This document shows positions 44,394 through 55,100 of a stretch of DNA of 64,000 nucleotides, in pieces (position 1 is the stretch's first letter; each line of letters opens with the position of its first letter). Origin of the DNA: an uncultured Shewanella sp. Lineage in GTDB: Bacteria; Pseudomonadota; Gammaproteobacteria; Enterobacterales; Shewanellaceae. The DNA is taken from contig CANNEE010000019.1 of NCBI GenBank assembly GCA_947503555.1, forward strand, positions 1 through 64,000. The letters run 5' to 3'. A program made the position numbers and the translations under genes. Under the pieces are notes generated by a model, which saw nothing but the letters and a program-made list of their open reading frames with translations, was not told the DNA's origin and did no database searches.

Positions 44394-46244
44394 CTATCCT
44401 TCCAATTTACTGGTATCGCGCACTGCACCTTTATCGGCACTGGTGGCCAACATGGCATAGGCTTTTAACGCCAAAGAAACAGGGCGCTGACGATTAACAG
44501 GCTTCCAAGCCTGCTTACCTCGAGCAAGCATAGCGGCATTACGGCGGGCAAGTTCTTCATCACTCACCACCAACTTAATGTCACGGGTCGGAATATCGAT
44601 TTCGATCCGATCGCCGTTTTCAATGAGAGCAATCAAGCCACCTGCCGCAGCTTCTGGAGAGATATGACCGATAGATAAACCAGAGGTACCACCAGAGAAA
44701 CGGCCATCGGTAATCAAAGCGCATTTGGTGCCTAAACCTTTAGACTTAAGGTAGCTGGTGGGGTACAACATCTCTTGCATGCCAGGGCCACCTTTAGGGC
44801 CTTCATAGCGGATCACCACGACATCGCCTTCCACCACTTCGCCGCCAAGAATGCCAGCCACTGCATCATCTTGGCTCTCATATACTCGAGCGCTACCAAC
44901 AAACACTAGGTTAGATTCATCTACCCCAGCGGTTTTAACGATACAGCCGTTTTCGGCAATATTGCCCGACAATACCGCAAGGCCGCCCTCTTGACTAAAG
45001 GCCTGCTCGCGACGACGAATACAGCCACCATCACGATCTAAATCTAGGCTATCCCAGCGGCAATCTTGGCTAAAGGCTTTAGTGGTTGGAATACCCGCAG
45101 GGCCAGCGCTAAAGAAGCGTTTTACCGATTCATCTGTGGTTTGCACCACATCATATTTTGCCAGTACCGCTTGTAGGTTTTCACCTGCCACATGGGGCAC
45201 CTGATTATGTAGCAAGCCCGCTCTATCTAGCTCACCAAGAATGCCCATTACGCCACCGGCGCGGTGCACATCTTCCATATGATATTCAGGAGTCGAAGGC
45301 GCCACCTTACATAGATGAGGCACTTGACGTGACAAGCGATCGATATCATCCATGGTGAAATCGACCTGAGCCTCTTGTGCCGCAGCCAATAGATGCAGCA
45401 CAGTATTACTTGAGCCACCCATGGCGATATCTAAGGTCATGGCGTTTTCAAAGGCTTTAAAGTTGGCGATATTACGTGGCAGCGCTGTGATATCATCGTC
45501 ACGATAATAACGTGTCGCCAAGTCCATGATGCGGCGACCCGCTTCCAAAAAGAGTTCACGTCTGTCGGCGTGGGTTGCCAGCATAGAGCCGTTACCCGGC
45601 AAAGATAACCCCAAGGCTTCAGTTAAACAGTTCATCGAGTTTGCAGTAAACATACCCGAGCAGGAACCACAGGTTGGGCAGGCACTACGCTCAATCTTAT
45701 CGCTGTCTTCATCGCTTACACTGTCATCGGCAGCGGCCACCATGGCATCGACCAGATCTAGCTTAATCAGCTTGTCCGACAGCTTAGTTTTACCCGCTTC
45801 CATCGGCCCGCCAGACACAAAAATCACAGGAATATTTAATCGCAGCGATGCCATCAGCATGCCAGGGGTGATTTTGTCGCAGTTGGAGATACAGACAATG
45901 GCATCGGCGCAGTGGGCATTGACCATATACTCGACGCTATCGGCAATAAGCTCGCGGCTAGGCAAACTATAGAGCATACCACCATGACCCATAGCAATAC
46001 CGTCATCGACGGCTATAGTGTTGAACTCTTTGGCAATGCCGCCCGCCTCTTCAATGGCTCCAGCAACAAGGGATCCCATATCTTTTAAATGCACATGGCC
46101 GGGAACGAATTGAGTAAAAGAGTTAGCTATCGCGATAATAGGCTTACCAAAATCACTGTCTTTTACCCCTGTTGCACGCCATAGTGCACGGGCTCCCGCC
46201 ATATTACGACCTTGGGTACTGGTTGCTGAACGTAGCTTAGGCAT
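44394..46244 (-). CDS. ilvD: Dihydroxy-acid dehydratase
   Basis: A 616-residue iron-sulfur dehydratase acting in both the isoleucine and valine pathways. Cluster-ligand Cys motifs are visible ([12 protein letters not shown] and [18 protein letters not shown]), with GRFSGGTSG near the C-terminus. The length is that of E. coli IlvD (616). It follows ilvM by 86 bp; ilvE, which sits between ilvM and ilvD in E. coli, is absent here. Confidence 0.96.
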   Translation of the reverse strand: MPKLRSATSTQGRNMAGARALWRATGVKDSDFGKPIIAIANSFTQFVPGHVHLKDMGSLVAGAIEEAGGIAKEFNTIAVDDGIAMGHGGMLYSLPSRELIADSVEYMVNAHCADAIVCISNCDKITPGMLMASLRLNIPVIFVSGGPMEAGKTKLSDKLIKLDLVDAMVAAADDSVSDEDSDKIERSACPTCGSCSGMFTANSMNCLTEALGLSLPGNGSMLATHADRRELFLEAGRRIMDLATRYYRDDDITALPRNIANFKAFENAMTLDIAMGGSSNTVLHLLAAAQEAQVDFTMDDIDRLSRQVPHLCKVAPSTPEYHMEDVHRAGGVMGILGELDRAGLLHNQVPHVAGENLQAVLAKYDVVQTTDESVKRFFSAGPAGIPTTKAFSQDCRWDSLDLDRDGGCIRRREQAFSQEGGLAVLSGNIAENGCIVKTAGVDESNLVFVGSARVYESQDDAVAGILGGEVVEGDVVVIRYEGPKGGPGMQEMLYPTSYLKSKGLGTKCALITDGRFSGGTSGLSIGHISPEAAAGGLIALIENGDRIEIDIPTRDIKLVVSDEELARRNAAMLARGKQAWKPVNRQRPVSLALKAYAMLATSADKGAVRDTSKLEG

Positions 46245-46330
46245 TGCGAAATCCTTATATTTCAGACTGCTGACTATTAGCCAAACAGAGTAATGTTATT
46301 CTTGTTAACTATAGTGCTATGACTGCCTTA

Positions 46331-46594
46331 TCAGGCTTGGTGCTGGGCAACTGGCATCGAAGACTGACCCGCTAATACTCTACATTGAGTCACATCCACC
46401 AGCTTAGTCAACTGATTACTGAGCAAAGAGATTTCTCTCTCACTGTCGACTTCAAGATCGAGGCGAGTATTGGCGTTATTGCTCGCGCGCATATTCATCA
46501 TAGTCACCTTAAAACCACGGTGACGAGTAACACGTAAAACACGTTCAAGCACTTCTGGACGCTGTTGCAGTTCAAGCTCTAGGGTATGGATCAT
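46331..46594 (-). CDS. ilvM: Acetolactate synthase 2 small (regulatory) subunit
   Basis: An 87-residue ACT-domain protein ([22 protein letters not shown]) that pairs with IlvG. Its start overlaps the end of ilvG by 4 bp (ATGA), so the two subunits are translationally coupled. Confidence 0.92.
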   Translation of the reverse strand: MIHTLELELQQRPEVLERVLRVTRHRGFKVTMMNMRASNNANTRLDLEVDSEREISLLSNQLTKLVDVTQCRVLAGQSSMPVAQHQA

Positions 46595-48264
46595 GATGTT
46601 TTCTCCAAGGTGTCTAACATGTCACTATTACTGGCGCCCGGCGGCACCAACGGCCATACGTTAAAGGCATCATCTATTGCTACATGCAATAGATAAGGCC
46701 CCTCACTGTTAAGCATTTCATCGAGCGCAGCATCGACTTGATCGGCTCGATTGATACTTTGCCCGGGAATATCAAAGGCACGGGCAAGCATCAAAAAGTC
46801 AGGGTTATCATCTAGGGTGGTTTCGCTATATCTCTCTTCAAAAAACAGGTGTTGCCACTGTTTCACCATCCCCAGTTTTTGGTTATCAAGCAGTAGAATT
46901 TTTACCGGTAGACGGCGACGCTTGATGGTAGTCAGCTCTTGAATGTTCATCATGATGGAGCCATCACCAGAAACCGTTACCACTGTAGCATCGGGTCTGG
47001 CAACTTGAGCGCCAATGGCCGCAGGTAATCCAAAGCCCATGGTGCCAAGACCTGAGCTTGATAGATGGTCCTCGCTGCGACGGAACCACATATGCTGGGC
47101 TACCCACATCTGATGCTGGCCCACATCGCAGGACACGACGCTATCCTGGGGAAGCTTATCCGCTAAGCTGCGTAGCATTTTAGGCGCAAACACTAGCTCA
47201 CCTGGGTGGTTATAATCGAAAACGTATTCGGCTTTAAGCTCGGCCACCTCTTGCTGCCAAGGCGAGATATTTACCTCGGCTGTCAACATAGGAAGCACTT
47301 GGCAAAGGTCGTCTGTGATAGCCACATCAGGCTGACGCAGCTTGCCAATTTCGGCGGCATCGATATCCAGATGAATCACCTTTGCCTTAGGCGCAAAACT
47401 ATCTAGCCTGCCCGTTACCCTATCGTCGAAGCGCGCGCCCACGACAATAAGTAGATCGCTCTCTTGCACAGCAAAGTTGGCAGCCTTACCACCGTGCATA
47501 CCTAGCATGCCAAGGTAACCTGCATGGGTATGTTCAACTGAGCCAAGCCCTTTAAGGGTAACCACACTGGGTATTCCCGTCTGAGCGATAAATTGGTTAA
47601 GCTGCTCGCTAGCACCGGCAATACTCACTCCGCCGCCCACATACAACATAGGCTTGCTCGCCTGTTTGATAAGGGCATTGGCTTCTTCAAGCTCCTTTGA
47701 TGACACCTCATCTTGAGTATCTAACGCTTGTAGCGGCGCCTTGTAATGCATCATGGCAAGCTGAATATCTTTAGGAATATCCACCAGCACAGGCCCTGGA
47801 CGGCCGCTGGCAGCAATCTCAAAGGCTTGATATAGGATTGGCACTAGCTCATCTATGCTAGTCACCATAAAGCTGTGCTTAGTCACGGCCAGAGACATAC
47901 CCAAAACATCTATCTCTTGAAAGGCATCAGTGCCGATGACAGGGCTGGCGACTTGACCTGTTATCGCGACCACAGGAACAGAGTCGAGCATGGCATCGGC
48001 CAGTGAGGTCACAAGGTTAGTCGCACCAGGGCCCGATGTGGCAAAGCAAACGCCGGTTTTACCGCTGGCTCTGGCATACCCCACTGCGGCAAATGCCGCG
48101 CCTTGCTCATGTCGACTGAGCAGATGTTCAACTTCACTCTCATATAGCGCATCGTAAATCGGCATGATGGCACCACCTGGATAGCCAAATACTGTGGTGG
48201 CACCATGGGCGGCTAATACCTTGATTACCGCGTCTGCCCCTCTGATCATCTGCCCTTGTTCCAT
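46591..48264 (-). CDS. ilvG: Acetolactate synthase 2 large (catalytic) subunit
   Basis: A 557-residue thiamine diphosphate enzyme that makes 2-acetolactate or 2-aceto-2-hydroxybutanoate. Visible are [15 protein letters not shown], the catalytic Glu in [11 protein letters not shown], the FAD-binding middle domain, and the ThDP motif [14 protein letters not shown] with later KLGMVKQW. The frame is intact, unlike the frameshifted ilvG of E. coli K-12. It is the first enzyme gene after the ilvL leader and attenuator. A second ATG, at codon 6, is preceded by AAGGGCAG and may be an alternative start. Confidence 0.95.
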   Translation of the reverse strand: MEQGQMIRGADAVIKVLAAHGATTVFGYPGGAIMPIYDALYESEVEHLLSRHEQGAAFAAVGYARASGKTGVCFATSGPGATNLVTSLADAMLDSVPVVAITGQVASPVIGTDAFQEIDVLGMSLAVTKHSFMVTSIDELVPILYQAFEIAASGRPGPVLVDIPKDIQLAMMHYKAPLQALDTQDEVSSKELEEANALIKQASKPMLYVGGGVSIAGASEQLNQFIAQTGIPSVVTLKGLGSVEHTHAGYLGMLGMHGGKAANFAVQESDLLIVVGARFDDRVTGRLDSFAPKAKVIHLDIDAAEIGKLRQPDVAITDDLCQVLPMLTAEVNISPWQQEVAELKAEYVFDYNHPGELVFAPKMLRSLADKLPQDSVVSCDVGQHQMWVAQHMWFRRSEDHLSSSGLGTMGFGLPAAIGAQVARPDATVVTVSGDGSIMMNIQELTTIKRRRLPVKILLLDNQKLGMVKQWQHLFFEERYSETTLDDNPDFLMLARAFDIPGQSINRADQVDAALDEMLNSEGPYLLHVAIDDAFNVWPLVPPGASNSDMLDTLEKTS

Positions 48265-48335
48265 ACTTCTCTCACTACTTGGTCGCTACTGGTTTTAGTG
48301 AAGCCATTCTAGGTATCGATTTTCTTTAGCCCTAT

Positions 48336-48378
48336 AAAACAAAACCCCCCGGTCCTTTCGGAGCGGGGGGTTTTGTTT
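48336..48378 (-). terminator. Transcription attenuator of the ilvGMDA operon
   Basis: On the minus strand, a very strong hairpin (ACAAAACCCCCCG and its complement, GC core, loop around CGAAAG) ends in TTTTGTTTTAT between the leader peptide stop and ilvG. Position and strength fit an amino acid biosynthetic attenuator. Confidence 0.92.
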
Positions 48379-48393
48379 GCAATCTTGACTGAA

Positions 48394-48489
48394 CTATGTC
48401 TGTCTATTTGCCATGCGAATCCCCCGCTGTGATCTAATAATCACGACGCTAATAATCACGAGAATCAGCTTGGCAGCTAGGTTAAACAT
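48394..48489 (-). CDS. ilvL: ilvGMDA operon leader peptide
   Basis: A 31-residue peptide, too short for usual gene finding. Residues 8-18 read LILVIISVVII, a run of Leu, Ile and Val codons. The stop at 48394 is 15 bp before the attenuator hairpin. Known mechanism: ribosome stalling at these codons when charged Ile/Val/Leu tRNAs are scarce favours an antiterminator and lets RNA polymerase reach ilvG. Confidence 0.9.
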   Translation of the reverse strand: MFNLAAKLILVIISVVIIRSQRGIRMANRQT

Positions 48490-48563
48490 GGTAATAACTC
48501 GGTTCCTAAAATAACGAATATCAATTCTTGCTATACAAATTCGGTGTCATTCTTTTCGATGAC

Positions 48564-48592
48564 CCTATAAGGTGTACCATAGACTTGTTCAA
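48564..48592 (-). promoter_or_regulatory. Promoter of the ilvLGMDA operon
   Basis: On the minus strand, -35 TTGAAC (48587-48592) and -10 TATAGG (48564-48569) are exactly 17 bp apart, 75 bp before the ilvL start. Between this and the ilvC terminator (48593-48750) no gene is seen. Confidence 0.65.
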
Positions 48593-48750
48593 AAACACAA
48601 CAAAAAACTTCGTCTATAAATTTTATTCACCATAAATGCAAAACAAGTCAAATTATTCAAATCCCAGCTTACCCGTCTTGCTGTCTCGTTTTATCACGCT
48701 ATAGGTGAAAATAAAAAACCTTATCCCATTAACTTGTTAGTTGATAACCA

Positions 48751-48788
48751 TAAAAAAACGGCTTGCCGATATGATTCGACAAGCCGTT
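48751..48788 (-). terminator. Terminator of ilvC
   Basis: On the minus strand AACGGCTTG pairs with CAAGCCGTT and is followed by seven T residues, 9 bp after the ilvC stop. It separates ilvC from the ilvL promoter. Confidence 0.88.
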
Positions 48789-48796
48789 GATTAGTA

Positions 48797-50278
48797 TTAA
48801 GACTGTTCAACAATACGTTTCATATCAGTCATATAACCACGAAGCTCAGCTCCTATGTACTCTACATCTGTATTGCGAATCGCTTCATTGACTTCAATAA
48901 GGCGCTGGTTGTCAACTTGATTTGAATCGACTGCCAAGCCTGCACCTAGCACTTCTGGAGACAATGCATTGACATAGTCTTTCAGTAGAGGCAATGCTGC
49001 ATGATTAAACAGGTAGCAACCGTATTCTGCGGTGTCAGAGATCACAATATTCATCTCGTAGAGACGCTTACGGGCAATGGTATTAGCAATCAATGGAGTT
49101 TCATGTAGAGACTCATAGTAGGCTGACTCATCAACAATGCCTGCTGCAACCATGGTATCAAAGGCAAGTTCTACACCCGCTTTTACCATAGCGACTAAGA
49201 AGATACCCTTATCAAAATAGGTTTGCTCGTCGATCTCTTCATCGGTATAAGGTGCGTTTTCAAACGCAGTCTCGTTGGTCTCTTGACGCCACTTAAGCAG
49301 ATTCGCATCGTCATTGGCCCAATCTTCCATCATGGTCTTAGAAAACTCACCACTGATGATGTCATCCATATGCTTTTCAAATAACGGCGTTAGGATCTCT
49401 TTTAACTCATCGGCGATTTCAAAAGCTTTAATCTTGGCTGGGTTCGACAGCCTATCCATCATATTGGTGATGCCACCGTGCTTAAGCGCTTCGGTAACTG
49501 TCTCCCAACCTTGCTGGATAAGCTTGGCGGCATAACCTGGCTCGACACCATCGGCGACCATTTTCTCATAGCCCAAGATGGCACCAGTTTGCAGCATGCC
49601 ACAAAGGATAGTTTGCTCGCCCATCAAGTCAGACTTCACTTCAGCGATAAATGATGACAATAAGACACCCGCTCTATCGCCACCGGTTGCACTTGCGTAA
49701 GCCTTGGCAATATCTAAACCATCACCATTAGGGTCATTCTCTGGGTGAACAGCAATCAGAGTCGGTACACCAAAACCACGCTTATACTCTTCACGTACCT
49801 CAGTGCCTGGGCACTTAGGTGCCACCATAACAACGGTAATGTCAGAACGAACCTGCATACCTTCTTCAACAATGTTGAAGCCATGGGAATAAGAGAGGGT
49901 TGAGCCTTCTTTCATCAAAGGCATCACTGTCGATACCACATTGGTATGCTGCTTATCTGGAGTCAGGTTTAATACTAAATCGGCTTCAGGGATCAGCTCT
50001 TCAAAGCTACCCACTTTAAAACCATTTTCGCTGGCACGTTGGAACGAAGCACGCTTTTCTGCAATCGCTTCGGCGCGTAGGGCATAGGAGATATTTAGAC
50101 CAGAATCACGCATATTCAGACCTTGGTTAAGGCCCTGAGCACCACAGCCGAGGATGACGATATTCCAATCTTTAATATAGCTGCAGCCGTCACTAAACTC
50201 GCTTGGCTCCATAAAACGACATTGTGATAGTTGTGCTAACTGCTGGCGCAGATTCAAAGAGTTAAAATAGTTAGCCAT
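48797..50278 (-). CDS. ilvC: Ketol-acid reductoisomerase (class II)
   Basis: A 493-residue NADPH-dependent enzyme that isomerises and reduces acetolactate in valine and isoleucine synthesis. The N-terminus ([22 protein letters not shown]) and the cofactor loop [18 protein letters not shown] match the long enterobacterial class II form (491 residues in E. coli). Homology places the start at 50278; GGTGG lies nine bases upstream. It is divergent from ilvY and has its own terminator, so it is expected to be induced separately by IlvY plus substrate. Confidence 0.96.
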   Translation of the reverse strand: MANYFNSLNLRQQLAQLSQCRFMEPSEFSDGCSYIKDWNIVILGCGAQGLNQGLNMRDSGLNISYALRAEAIAEKRASFQRASENGFKVGSFEELIPEADLVLNLTPDKQHTNVVSTVMPLMKEGSTLSYSHGFNIVEEGMQVRSDITVVMVAPKCPGTEVREEYKRGFGVPTLIAVHPENDPNGDGLDIAKAYASATGGDRAGVLLSSFIAEVKSDLMGEQTILCGMLQTGAILGYEKMVADGVEPGYAAKLIQQGWETVTEALKHGGITNMMDRLSNPAKIKAFEIADELKEILTPLFEKHMDDIISGEFSKTMMEDWANDDANLLKWRQETNETAFENAPYTDEEIDEQTYFDKGIFLVAMVKAGVELAFDTMVAAGIVDESAYYESLHETPLIANTIARKRLYEMNIVISDTAEYGCYLFNHAALPLLKDYVNALSPEVLGAGLAVDSNQVDNQRLIEVNEAIRNTDVEYIGAELRGYMTDMKRIVEQS

Positions 50279-50378
50279 CTGAAATTCCACCTTTTACTTA
50301 AGCGTTTACGATGCAATAGAGAGTCAAACTTGTTGCACAAGTCTGAGTAAATTTCATTCACTATAGCCTAAGTTTTAA

Positions 50379-50427
50379 ATTGCTTAAAATGATATATTTG
50401 GGATACTGTATTGCATAAAATGAAATA
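50379..50427. promoter_or_regulatory. Probable IlvY operators (tandem repeats) in the ilvY-ilvC intergenic region
   Basis: ATTGCTTAAAATGATATA (50379-50396) recurs as ATTGCATAAAATGAAATA (50410-50427), 16 of 18 bases identical, with starts 31 bp apart (about three helical turns). A TGAAAT..ATTTCA inverted repeat overlaps the second copy (50421-50436), and a further ATTTCATT lies at 50351-50358. E. coli IlvY also binds two adjacent sites between ilvY and ilvC. Confidence 0.65.
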
Positions 50428-50480
50428 CTGATTTCAATTTCATCTAGGTAAATTCAAGCCTAATACTAAGGGTGAACTTC

Positions 50481-51353
50481 ATGGATATGCGAGCACTGAA
50501 ACTCTATTTACATCTTTGTGATAGCCTGCACTTTGGTAAGACAGCACAGCAGATGCACGTGAGCCCATCGACCTTGAGTCGAGCGATTCAGCGCCTAGAA
50601 GATGAGGTCGACGCTAAGCTGCTGCAAAGGGATAATCGCAGTGTCGCGCTAACCAATGCAGGCACAGAGTTTCAACACTTTGCTCAACAAACCCTGCACC
50701 ACTGGCAAGGAATGCGGATGCGAATTGACCCTAGGCAAGATTTGCTAAGGGGGAAGCTCAATATCTACTGCTCAGTCACCGCAGCCTATAGCCATTTACC
50801 TCGCCTTCTCGATCAATTTAGGCGGGAACACCCTCTGGTTGAAATCGCCCTCAGCACAGGTGATGCAGCCAATGCGGTGGAGCATATCCTTAAAAATGAT
50901 GCAGATATCGCCATCGCCGCACTGCCAGAAACTTTTCCCAGCAACTTACACTTCACCAAGATTGAGGACATTCCCCTCAGCCTGATAGCTCCCAATATGC
51001 CGTGCCAGATACAGGCTCAACTGGCTCAGAATGAGATTCCTTGGCAGGAGCTACCCTTTATTATTCAAGATCATGGCCCAGGACGTCAGCGCGCCGAGCT
51101 TTGGTTTAAAAAGATGGGCTTTACTCCTAATATCTATGCCCAAGTCTCAGGCCACGAAGCGATAGTCTCAATGGTTGCACTAGGTTTAGGCTTGAGCATT
51201 ACGCCGGAGGTCGTCATTAATAACAGCCCAGTGCGTGACAGAATTGAGCTTCTTCCCTCACCAGTAGCGGTCGCACCCTTTGAGTTAGGCTGCTGCTGTA
51301 AGAAAAATCGTTTAGACGATGCTGTGCTAAAAGCCTTTTTAGAGCTACTTTAA
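50481..51353 (+). CDS. ilvY: LysR-family activator IlvY
   Basis: A 290-residue LysR-type regulator. The N-terminal helix-turn-helix (FGKTAQQMHVSPSTLSRAIQRLE) is very like E. coli IlvY, and a LysR substrate-binding domain follows. The start MDMRALKLYLHLCDSLHFG is chosen by homology, with AAGGGTGA just upstream. It is divergent from ilvC and is expected to activate it when acetolactate or acetohydroxybutyrate is present and to repress itself. Confidence 0.93.
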   Translation: MDMRALKLYLHLCDSLHFGKTAQQMHVSPSTLSRAIQRLEDEVDAKLLQRDNRSVALTNAGTEFQHFAQQTLHHWQGMRMRIDPRQDLLRGKLNIYCSVTAAYSHLPRLLDQFRREHPLVEIALSTGDAANAVEHILKNDADIAIAALPETFPSNLHFTKIEDIPLSLIAPNMPCQIQAQLAQNEIPWQELPFIIQDHGPGRQRAELWFKKMGFTPNIYAQVSGHEAIVSMVALGLGLSITPEVVINNSPVRDRIELLPSPVAVAPFELGCCCKKNRLDDAVLKAFLELL

Positions 51354-51452
51354 TAAGGATTGATCCAGTTACTACAACAGGCTGTAGATATGGGTTAAGA
51401 TGAAAAAGTTAGCTTTTAACATTTTTGCATCATATGGAGTCATGTTATTCCC

Positions 51453-52253
51453 ATGGGCAAGTTACTCGGGCTATTTATCACCACTATCACGCTAGTATTC
51501 TCTAGCTATGCTTGCCATGCCAGCGCTAAGCTGAGCTTCTGTGTCGAAAATACCGAGTTCCCCCCCTTTAACTATTTTGAACGTATCGACGGCATTAAGC
51601 AGAAACAAAGTGCGGGATATGATATTGATATTCTTGCGCTGACCTTTAAGCCGATAGACGTCCCCTACCAAGTCATAGCTTTACCTTGGCGTCGCTGTCT
51701 AAAATCGGTCAAACTTGGACTTATCGATGCGGCCATGAGCGCCTCCCTCAATCCAGAAAGGCGTGCAGATTACCTTACCTCAGATGCCTACTACTTTCTC
51801 ACACCAAGCTTCTTCTATTTAGATCAAACGTTTACCGAGCAGGAAGTCTCCGCCAATATCGAGAATCTAAACAAGCTAGGCGCGGTATGCGGTATTCAAG
51901 GTTTCAATTACGTCAACTTTGGTTGGAGCAACTCAGAAGAGCTAAATGAAATAAAGGAACTCAGCTTACTTCCCTCCATGCTGGCGAAAAAACGCTGTAG
52001 TTTCTTTCTTGCACGAAAAGAAACCTTAGCGGGCATTCTTGCCTTAAATGATATGAATGCCCTCGAAGACAGCCTGATAGGCAAACCGATTCCCCACGCT
52101 TTACCAGAACCCTTTCATATGCTGGTATCAAGACGTTCAAAACACGCCCAATTTATTCTGCAACATTTTAATCAACAGATCGCTAGTCTTAGAACACAGG
52201 AACAATTGCAGCCACTACTGGAAAAGCACTTAAAGCAGCTTCAAAAGCGTTAG
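51453..52253 (+). CDS. Periplasmic solute-binding protein, family 3-like
   Basis: A 266-residue exported protein with a signal peptide (cleavage near CHA-SAK) and the PBPb pattern (FCVENTEFPPFNYFE, then LPWRRCLKSVKLGLIDAAMSAS). It has several Cys residues, perhaps forming disulfides. It is not accompanied by transporter genes. The ribosome binding site (GGAG) is 15 bp upstream, so the start is less certain. Ligand unknown. Confidence 0.78.
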   Translation: MGKLLGLFITTITLVFSSYACHASAKLSFCVENTEFPPFNYFERIDGIKQKQSAGYDIDILALTFKPIDVPYQVIALPWRRCLKSVKLGLIDAAMSASLNPERRADYLTSDAYYFLTPSFFYLDQTFTEQEVSANIENLNKLGAVCGIQGFNYVNFGWSNSEELNEIKELSLLPSMLAKKRCSFFLARKETLAGILALNDMNALEDSLIGKPIPHALPEPFHMLVSRRSKHAQFILQHFNQQIASLRTQEQLQPLLEKHLKQLQKR

Positions 52254-52356
52254 TTAACAAGCGCTAACCCCATAAATAGACTAAGTTTATATTGAGAAGA
52301 TAGTTCAATCGTCACTTGGCTATACTTAAACTCATTCCAACTCAGCAGCAGGGCAC

Positions 52357-53166
52357 ATGGATTTACTCAATATTATTGCGACCTTGTTAGTCATTATTGG
52401 GCTCGTTGGATTGCTACTATCGATTCCTGCAAGTTACCAAATCTGCACACTGCCAGAGTACCAACACTCTGGCTGGTATCTATTGTTTACCATGATAGTG
52501 TTATTTATTGTGGGTTATATAGGCTTTCTGTGGTTAATTATCGGCCAAGAAACCAGTAGCTTGGAAGTTGTTGTAGCCGCAGTATTTTGTGGCGGTGGTG
52601 GCTTCGTCTTTAGCGTGACAAAAATGAGCCGAACAACCATAGCTCAACTTCAAAGCACCATTGCCGAAAAGCACTATCAAGCTAGGCACGATATGCTAAC
52701 CACACTGCCAAATCGCACCTATTTTTACGAAACCTTAGACAAGCTGATGAAACATGACCAAGCCGAGTTCAGTTGTCTTATGTTAGATCTCAATGACTTT
52801 AAAATTATTAACGACACCTTTGGCCATGCTAAGGGCGATCAAGTACTTCAAGTGATTGCCAAGAGATTAATGCAATCCTTACCCACCCAAGCCACTGCAG
52901 CAAGAATCGGTGGTGATGAGCTCGCAGTGGTATTACCCGCAACCAATAGCCAACAGGCAATCGAAGTCGCCAAACAGATTCAACAACTCTTCATGCAAGA
53001 TATAGACTGTAACCCCCACAAATTAGGCATAGGTGTCTCCATTGGCATAGTTCAATACCCGGAACATGGAGAAGACAGAAGTAGTTTATTAAAACATGCC
53101 GATATCGCCATGTATTGCGCCAAGAGCAAAGAGAGCCACTATCAGGTCTACCATAAATTCCTTTAA
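52357..53166 (+). CDS. Membrane diguanylate cyclase with GGDEL motif
   Basis: A 269-residue protein. Three hydrophobic segments (~5-25, ~42-62, ~70-88) precede a GGDEF domain (~105-265). The active-site motif reads GGDEL at 185-189, so Phe is replaced by Leu; the Gly, Asp and Glu residues needed for catalysis remain. No RxxD inhibitory site lies before it. I infer an active or weakly active cyclase without product inhibition. The membrane part looks like a minimal sensor. It is not obviously in an operon. Confidence 0.82.
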   Translation: MDLLNIIATLLVIIGLVGLLLSIPASYQICTLPEYQHSGWYLLFTMIVLFIVGYIGFLWLIIGQETSSLEVVVAAVFCGGGGFVFSVTKMSRTTIAQLQSTIAEKHYQARHDMLTTLPNRTYFYETLDKLMKHDQAEFSCLMLDLNDFKIINDTFGHAKGDQVLQVIAKRLMQSLPTQATAARIGGDELAVVLPATNSQQAIEVAKQIQQLFMQDIDCNPHKLGIGVSIGIVQYPEHGEDRSSLLKHADIAMYCAKSKESHYQVYHKFL

Positions 53167-53229
53167 GGTCTCGCTAGGATTTTACCTGCTACACTCTAAT
53201 CAAAGCATATAAAACAAAAGGATTTGTTT

Positions 53230-54753
53230 ATGGCTATCGCATGCATTACGACTCGAGCGGGAAAGGGAGTCGAAGCGCCAAAGGTCAGCGTTGAAGTTCA
53301 TCTTAGTAATGGCTTACCCGCTTTTAATCTCGTCGGCCTGCCGGAAACCTCTGTTCGAGAAGCGAAGGAAAGAGTCCGCAGCGCCATCATCAACGCGGGA
53401 TTTGAATTTCCAATGCGCAGGATCACAGTCAATTTAGCTCCAGCAGATCTCCCCAAACAAGGGGGACGTTATGATCTTCCCATCGCCGTAGGTATCTTAG
53501 CGGCCTCAGAGCAAATTCCTCTCAAGGCAGCATCTCACTGTGAGTTTGTCGGAGAGCTCGCACTATCAGGGGAGATACGTCCCTGCAGCGGCCTACTGCC
53601 TGTTTTAATCGCAGCCCAAAAAGCGCACATGGACCTTGTTATGCCCCTAGATAATCGACAAGAAGCTGAAGTCGTAGGCTATACCAAAGTTTACCTGTGC
53701 GGTCATCTGCAGCAATTGGCCGCTTTCTTACACGGGCAAAATCAATTACCAAGAATAGACAACAGCTTAGAGTGGATAGTGCCAGCCGAACAACAGGAAA
53801 ACAAAAGGTGTTTAAGCGAGGTCATAGGTCAATATCAAGCCAAGCAAGCACTCGAGATTGCGGCTGCGGGCGGACACAATCTATTGATGCTAGGCCCTCC
53901 AGGTACAGGTAAAACCATGCTCGCCAGCCGTATCATTCAACTGCTACCTCAGCTAAATTATGATGAAGCTCTTGAAGTCGCAGCAATACACTCGATTGCA
54001 GGGCTCAATCTCAATATTCAAGATCTCTACAAGCGTCCCTTTCGATCTCCCCATCACACAGCCTCAGCCATTTCTCTGGTCGGTGGAGGAGCAAATCCTA
54101 AACCCGGTGAAATCTCTTTAGCTCATAAAGGAATTCTGTTTCTTGATGAAGTTGCTGAATTTCCTCGTCGAGTACTCGATTGCCTGAGGGAGCCAATGGA
54201 AACTGGTGAAGTCGTGATTTCAAGAGCGAATGCTAAGCTCACCTTTGCCTGCCAATTTCAATTAATCGCAGCAATGAATCCTAGCCCCTGTGGTGATAAC
54301 GAACATCAAAGCCGAGCCACACCTGAGCAGATCCTGCGTTACTTATCTCGATTATCCGGCCCCTTTATCGATAGGTTTGATCTCACCATAGATGTGCCTC
54401 CCCTACCAAATGGCACTCTAAACCAGCAAAGTGAACAAACAGAAACCAGTACTCAAGTAGCCCATAGGGTTAAACAGGCAAGGGAGCGACAACTCAATCG
54501 ACAAGACTGTTTAAACAGTCAGCTATCTGGCAAAATGCTGCTGCAACTCGGCGGCTTTAAACAAGCCGAATTGGAATATCTTGAATCCAGCGTCAATAAA
54601 CTAAGATTGTCAGTAAGGAGCTATCATAGACTTCAACGTGTCGCCCGTACAATCGCAGATCTTCAAGGAGCTGACAGGGTAGAGCGAGGCCACATTTCTC
54701 AAGCCTTGGGATATCGAGCTATGGACAGGTTACTCTCTAAATTAACCCACTAA
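53230..54753 (+). CDS. comM: YifB/ComM-family Mg-chelatase-like AAA+ ATPase
   Basis: A 507-residue protein with an N-terminal Lon-like (ChlI) domain (~20-140), a central AAA+ Mg-chelatase ATPase domain with Walker A GPPGTGKT (~218-225) and Walker B LFLDEVAEF, and a C-terminal domain. Known in naturally competent bacteria as ComM, a helicase that extends branch migration during transformation; named YifB in E. coli, where it also lies beside the ilv genes. The ATG at 53230 has AAAGGAT at good spacing; a TTG 6 bp upstream is less likely. Confidence 0.9.
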   Translation: MAIACITTRAGKGVEAPKVSVEVHLSNGLPAFNLVGLPETSVREAKERVRSAIINAGFEFPMRRITVNLAPADLPKQGGRYDLPIAVGILAASEQIPLKAASHCEFVGELALSGEIRPCSGLLPVLIAAQKAHMDLVMPLDNRQEAEVVGYTKVYLCGHLQQLAAFLHGQNQLPRIDNSLEWIVPAEQQENKRCLSEVIGQYQAKQALEIAAAGGHNLLMLGPPGTGKTMLASRIIQLLPQLNYDEALEVAAIHSIAGLNLNIQDLYKRPFRSPHHTASAISLVGGGANPKPGEISLAHKGILFLDEVAEFPRRVLDCLREPMETGEVVISRANAKLTFACQFQLIAAMNPSPCGDNEHQSRATPEQILRYLSRLSGPFIDRFDLTIDVPPLPNGTLNQQSEQTETSTQVAHRVKQARERQLNRQDCLNSQLSGKMLLQLGGFKQAELEYLESSVNKLRLSVRSYHRLQRVARTIADLQGADRVERGHISQALGYRAMDRLLSKLTH

Positions 54754-55100
54754 CCTATTTCTCGAAGTAAGCTCAACCAAAACGAATAGATGGTTCAAAA
54801 TTGCTCTTGCGCTTGTTTGGTACATTTAAGCCAAGCACGGTTGATTCTCCATAACCCAAAAGTCCTTCATAAATTTCGTACTTACAGCTCTATTCAATGG
54901 CACTTGATCTTTGTTGAACCACTGCTCACTTAGATAAGTAAGCTTCAAGCATTGCCCAATAAAGTGCCAACGGCTATGAACACAAGCTAACGAGTAAATT
55001 TCAAAGGATTCTAAGATTTTGTCCATGTTGCATGGGTTATATTTGAGCATAAGCTACGCAAGGAGTAATATAGGCCTCCCAATTTTTCACGGAGACCTAG
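54754..55100. other. 347-bp region with one doubtful minus-strand ORF
   Basis: A 74-codon minus-strand ORF (54826-55050) has no ribosome binding site and no recognisable domain; it has many Cys and Trp residues. It might be a small gene or chance. The right end carries CGGAG seven bases before the acyltransferase ATG. No clear terminator follows comM. Confidence 0.35.

Noticed and set aside
54826-55050. 74-residue minus-strand ORF
   Set aside because: No ribosome binding site near either possible ATG and no recognisable domain; left in the spacer description only.
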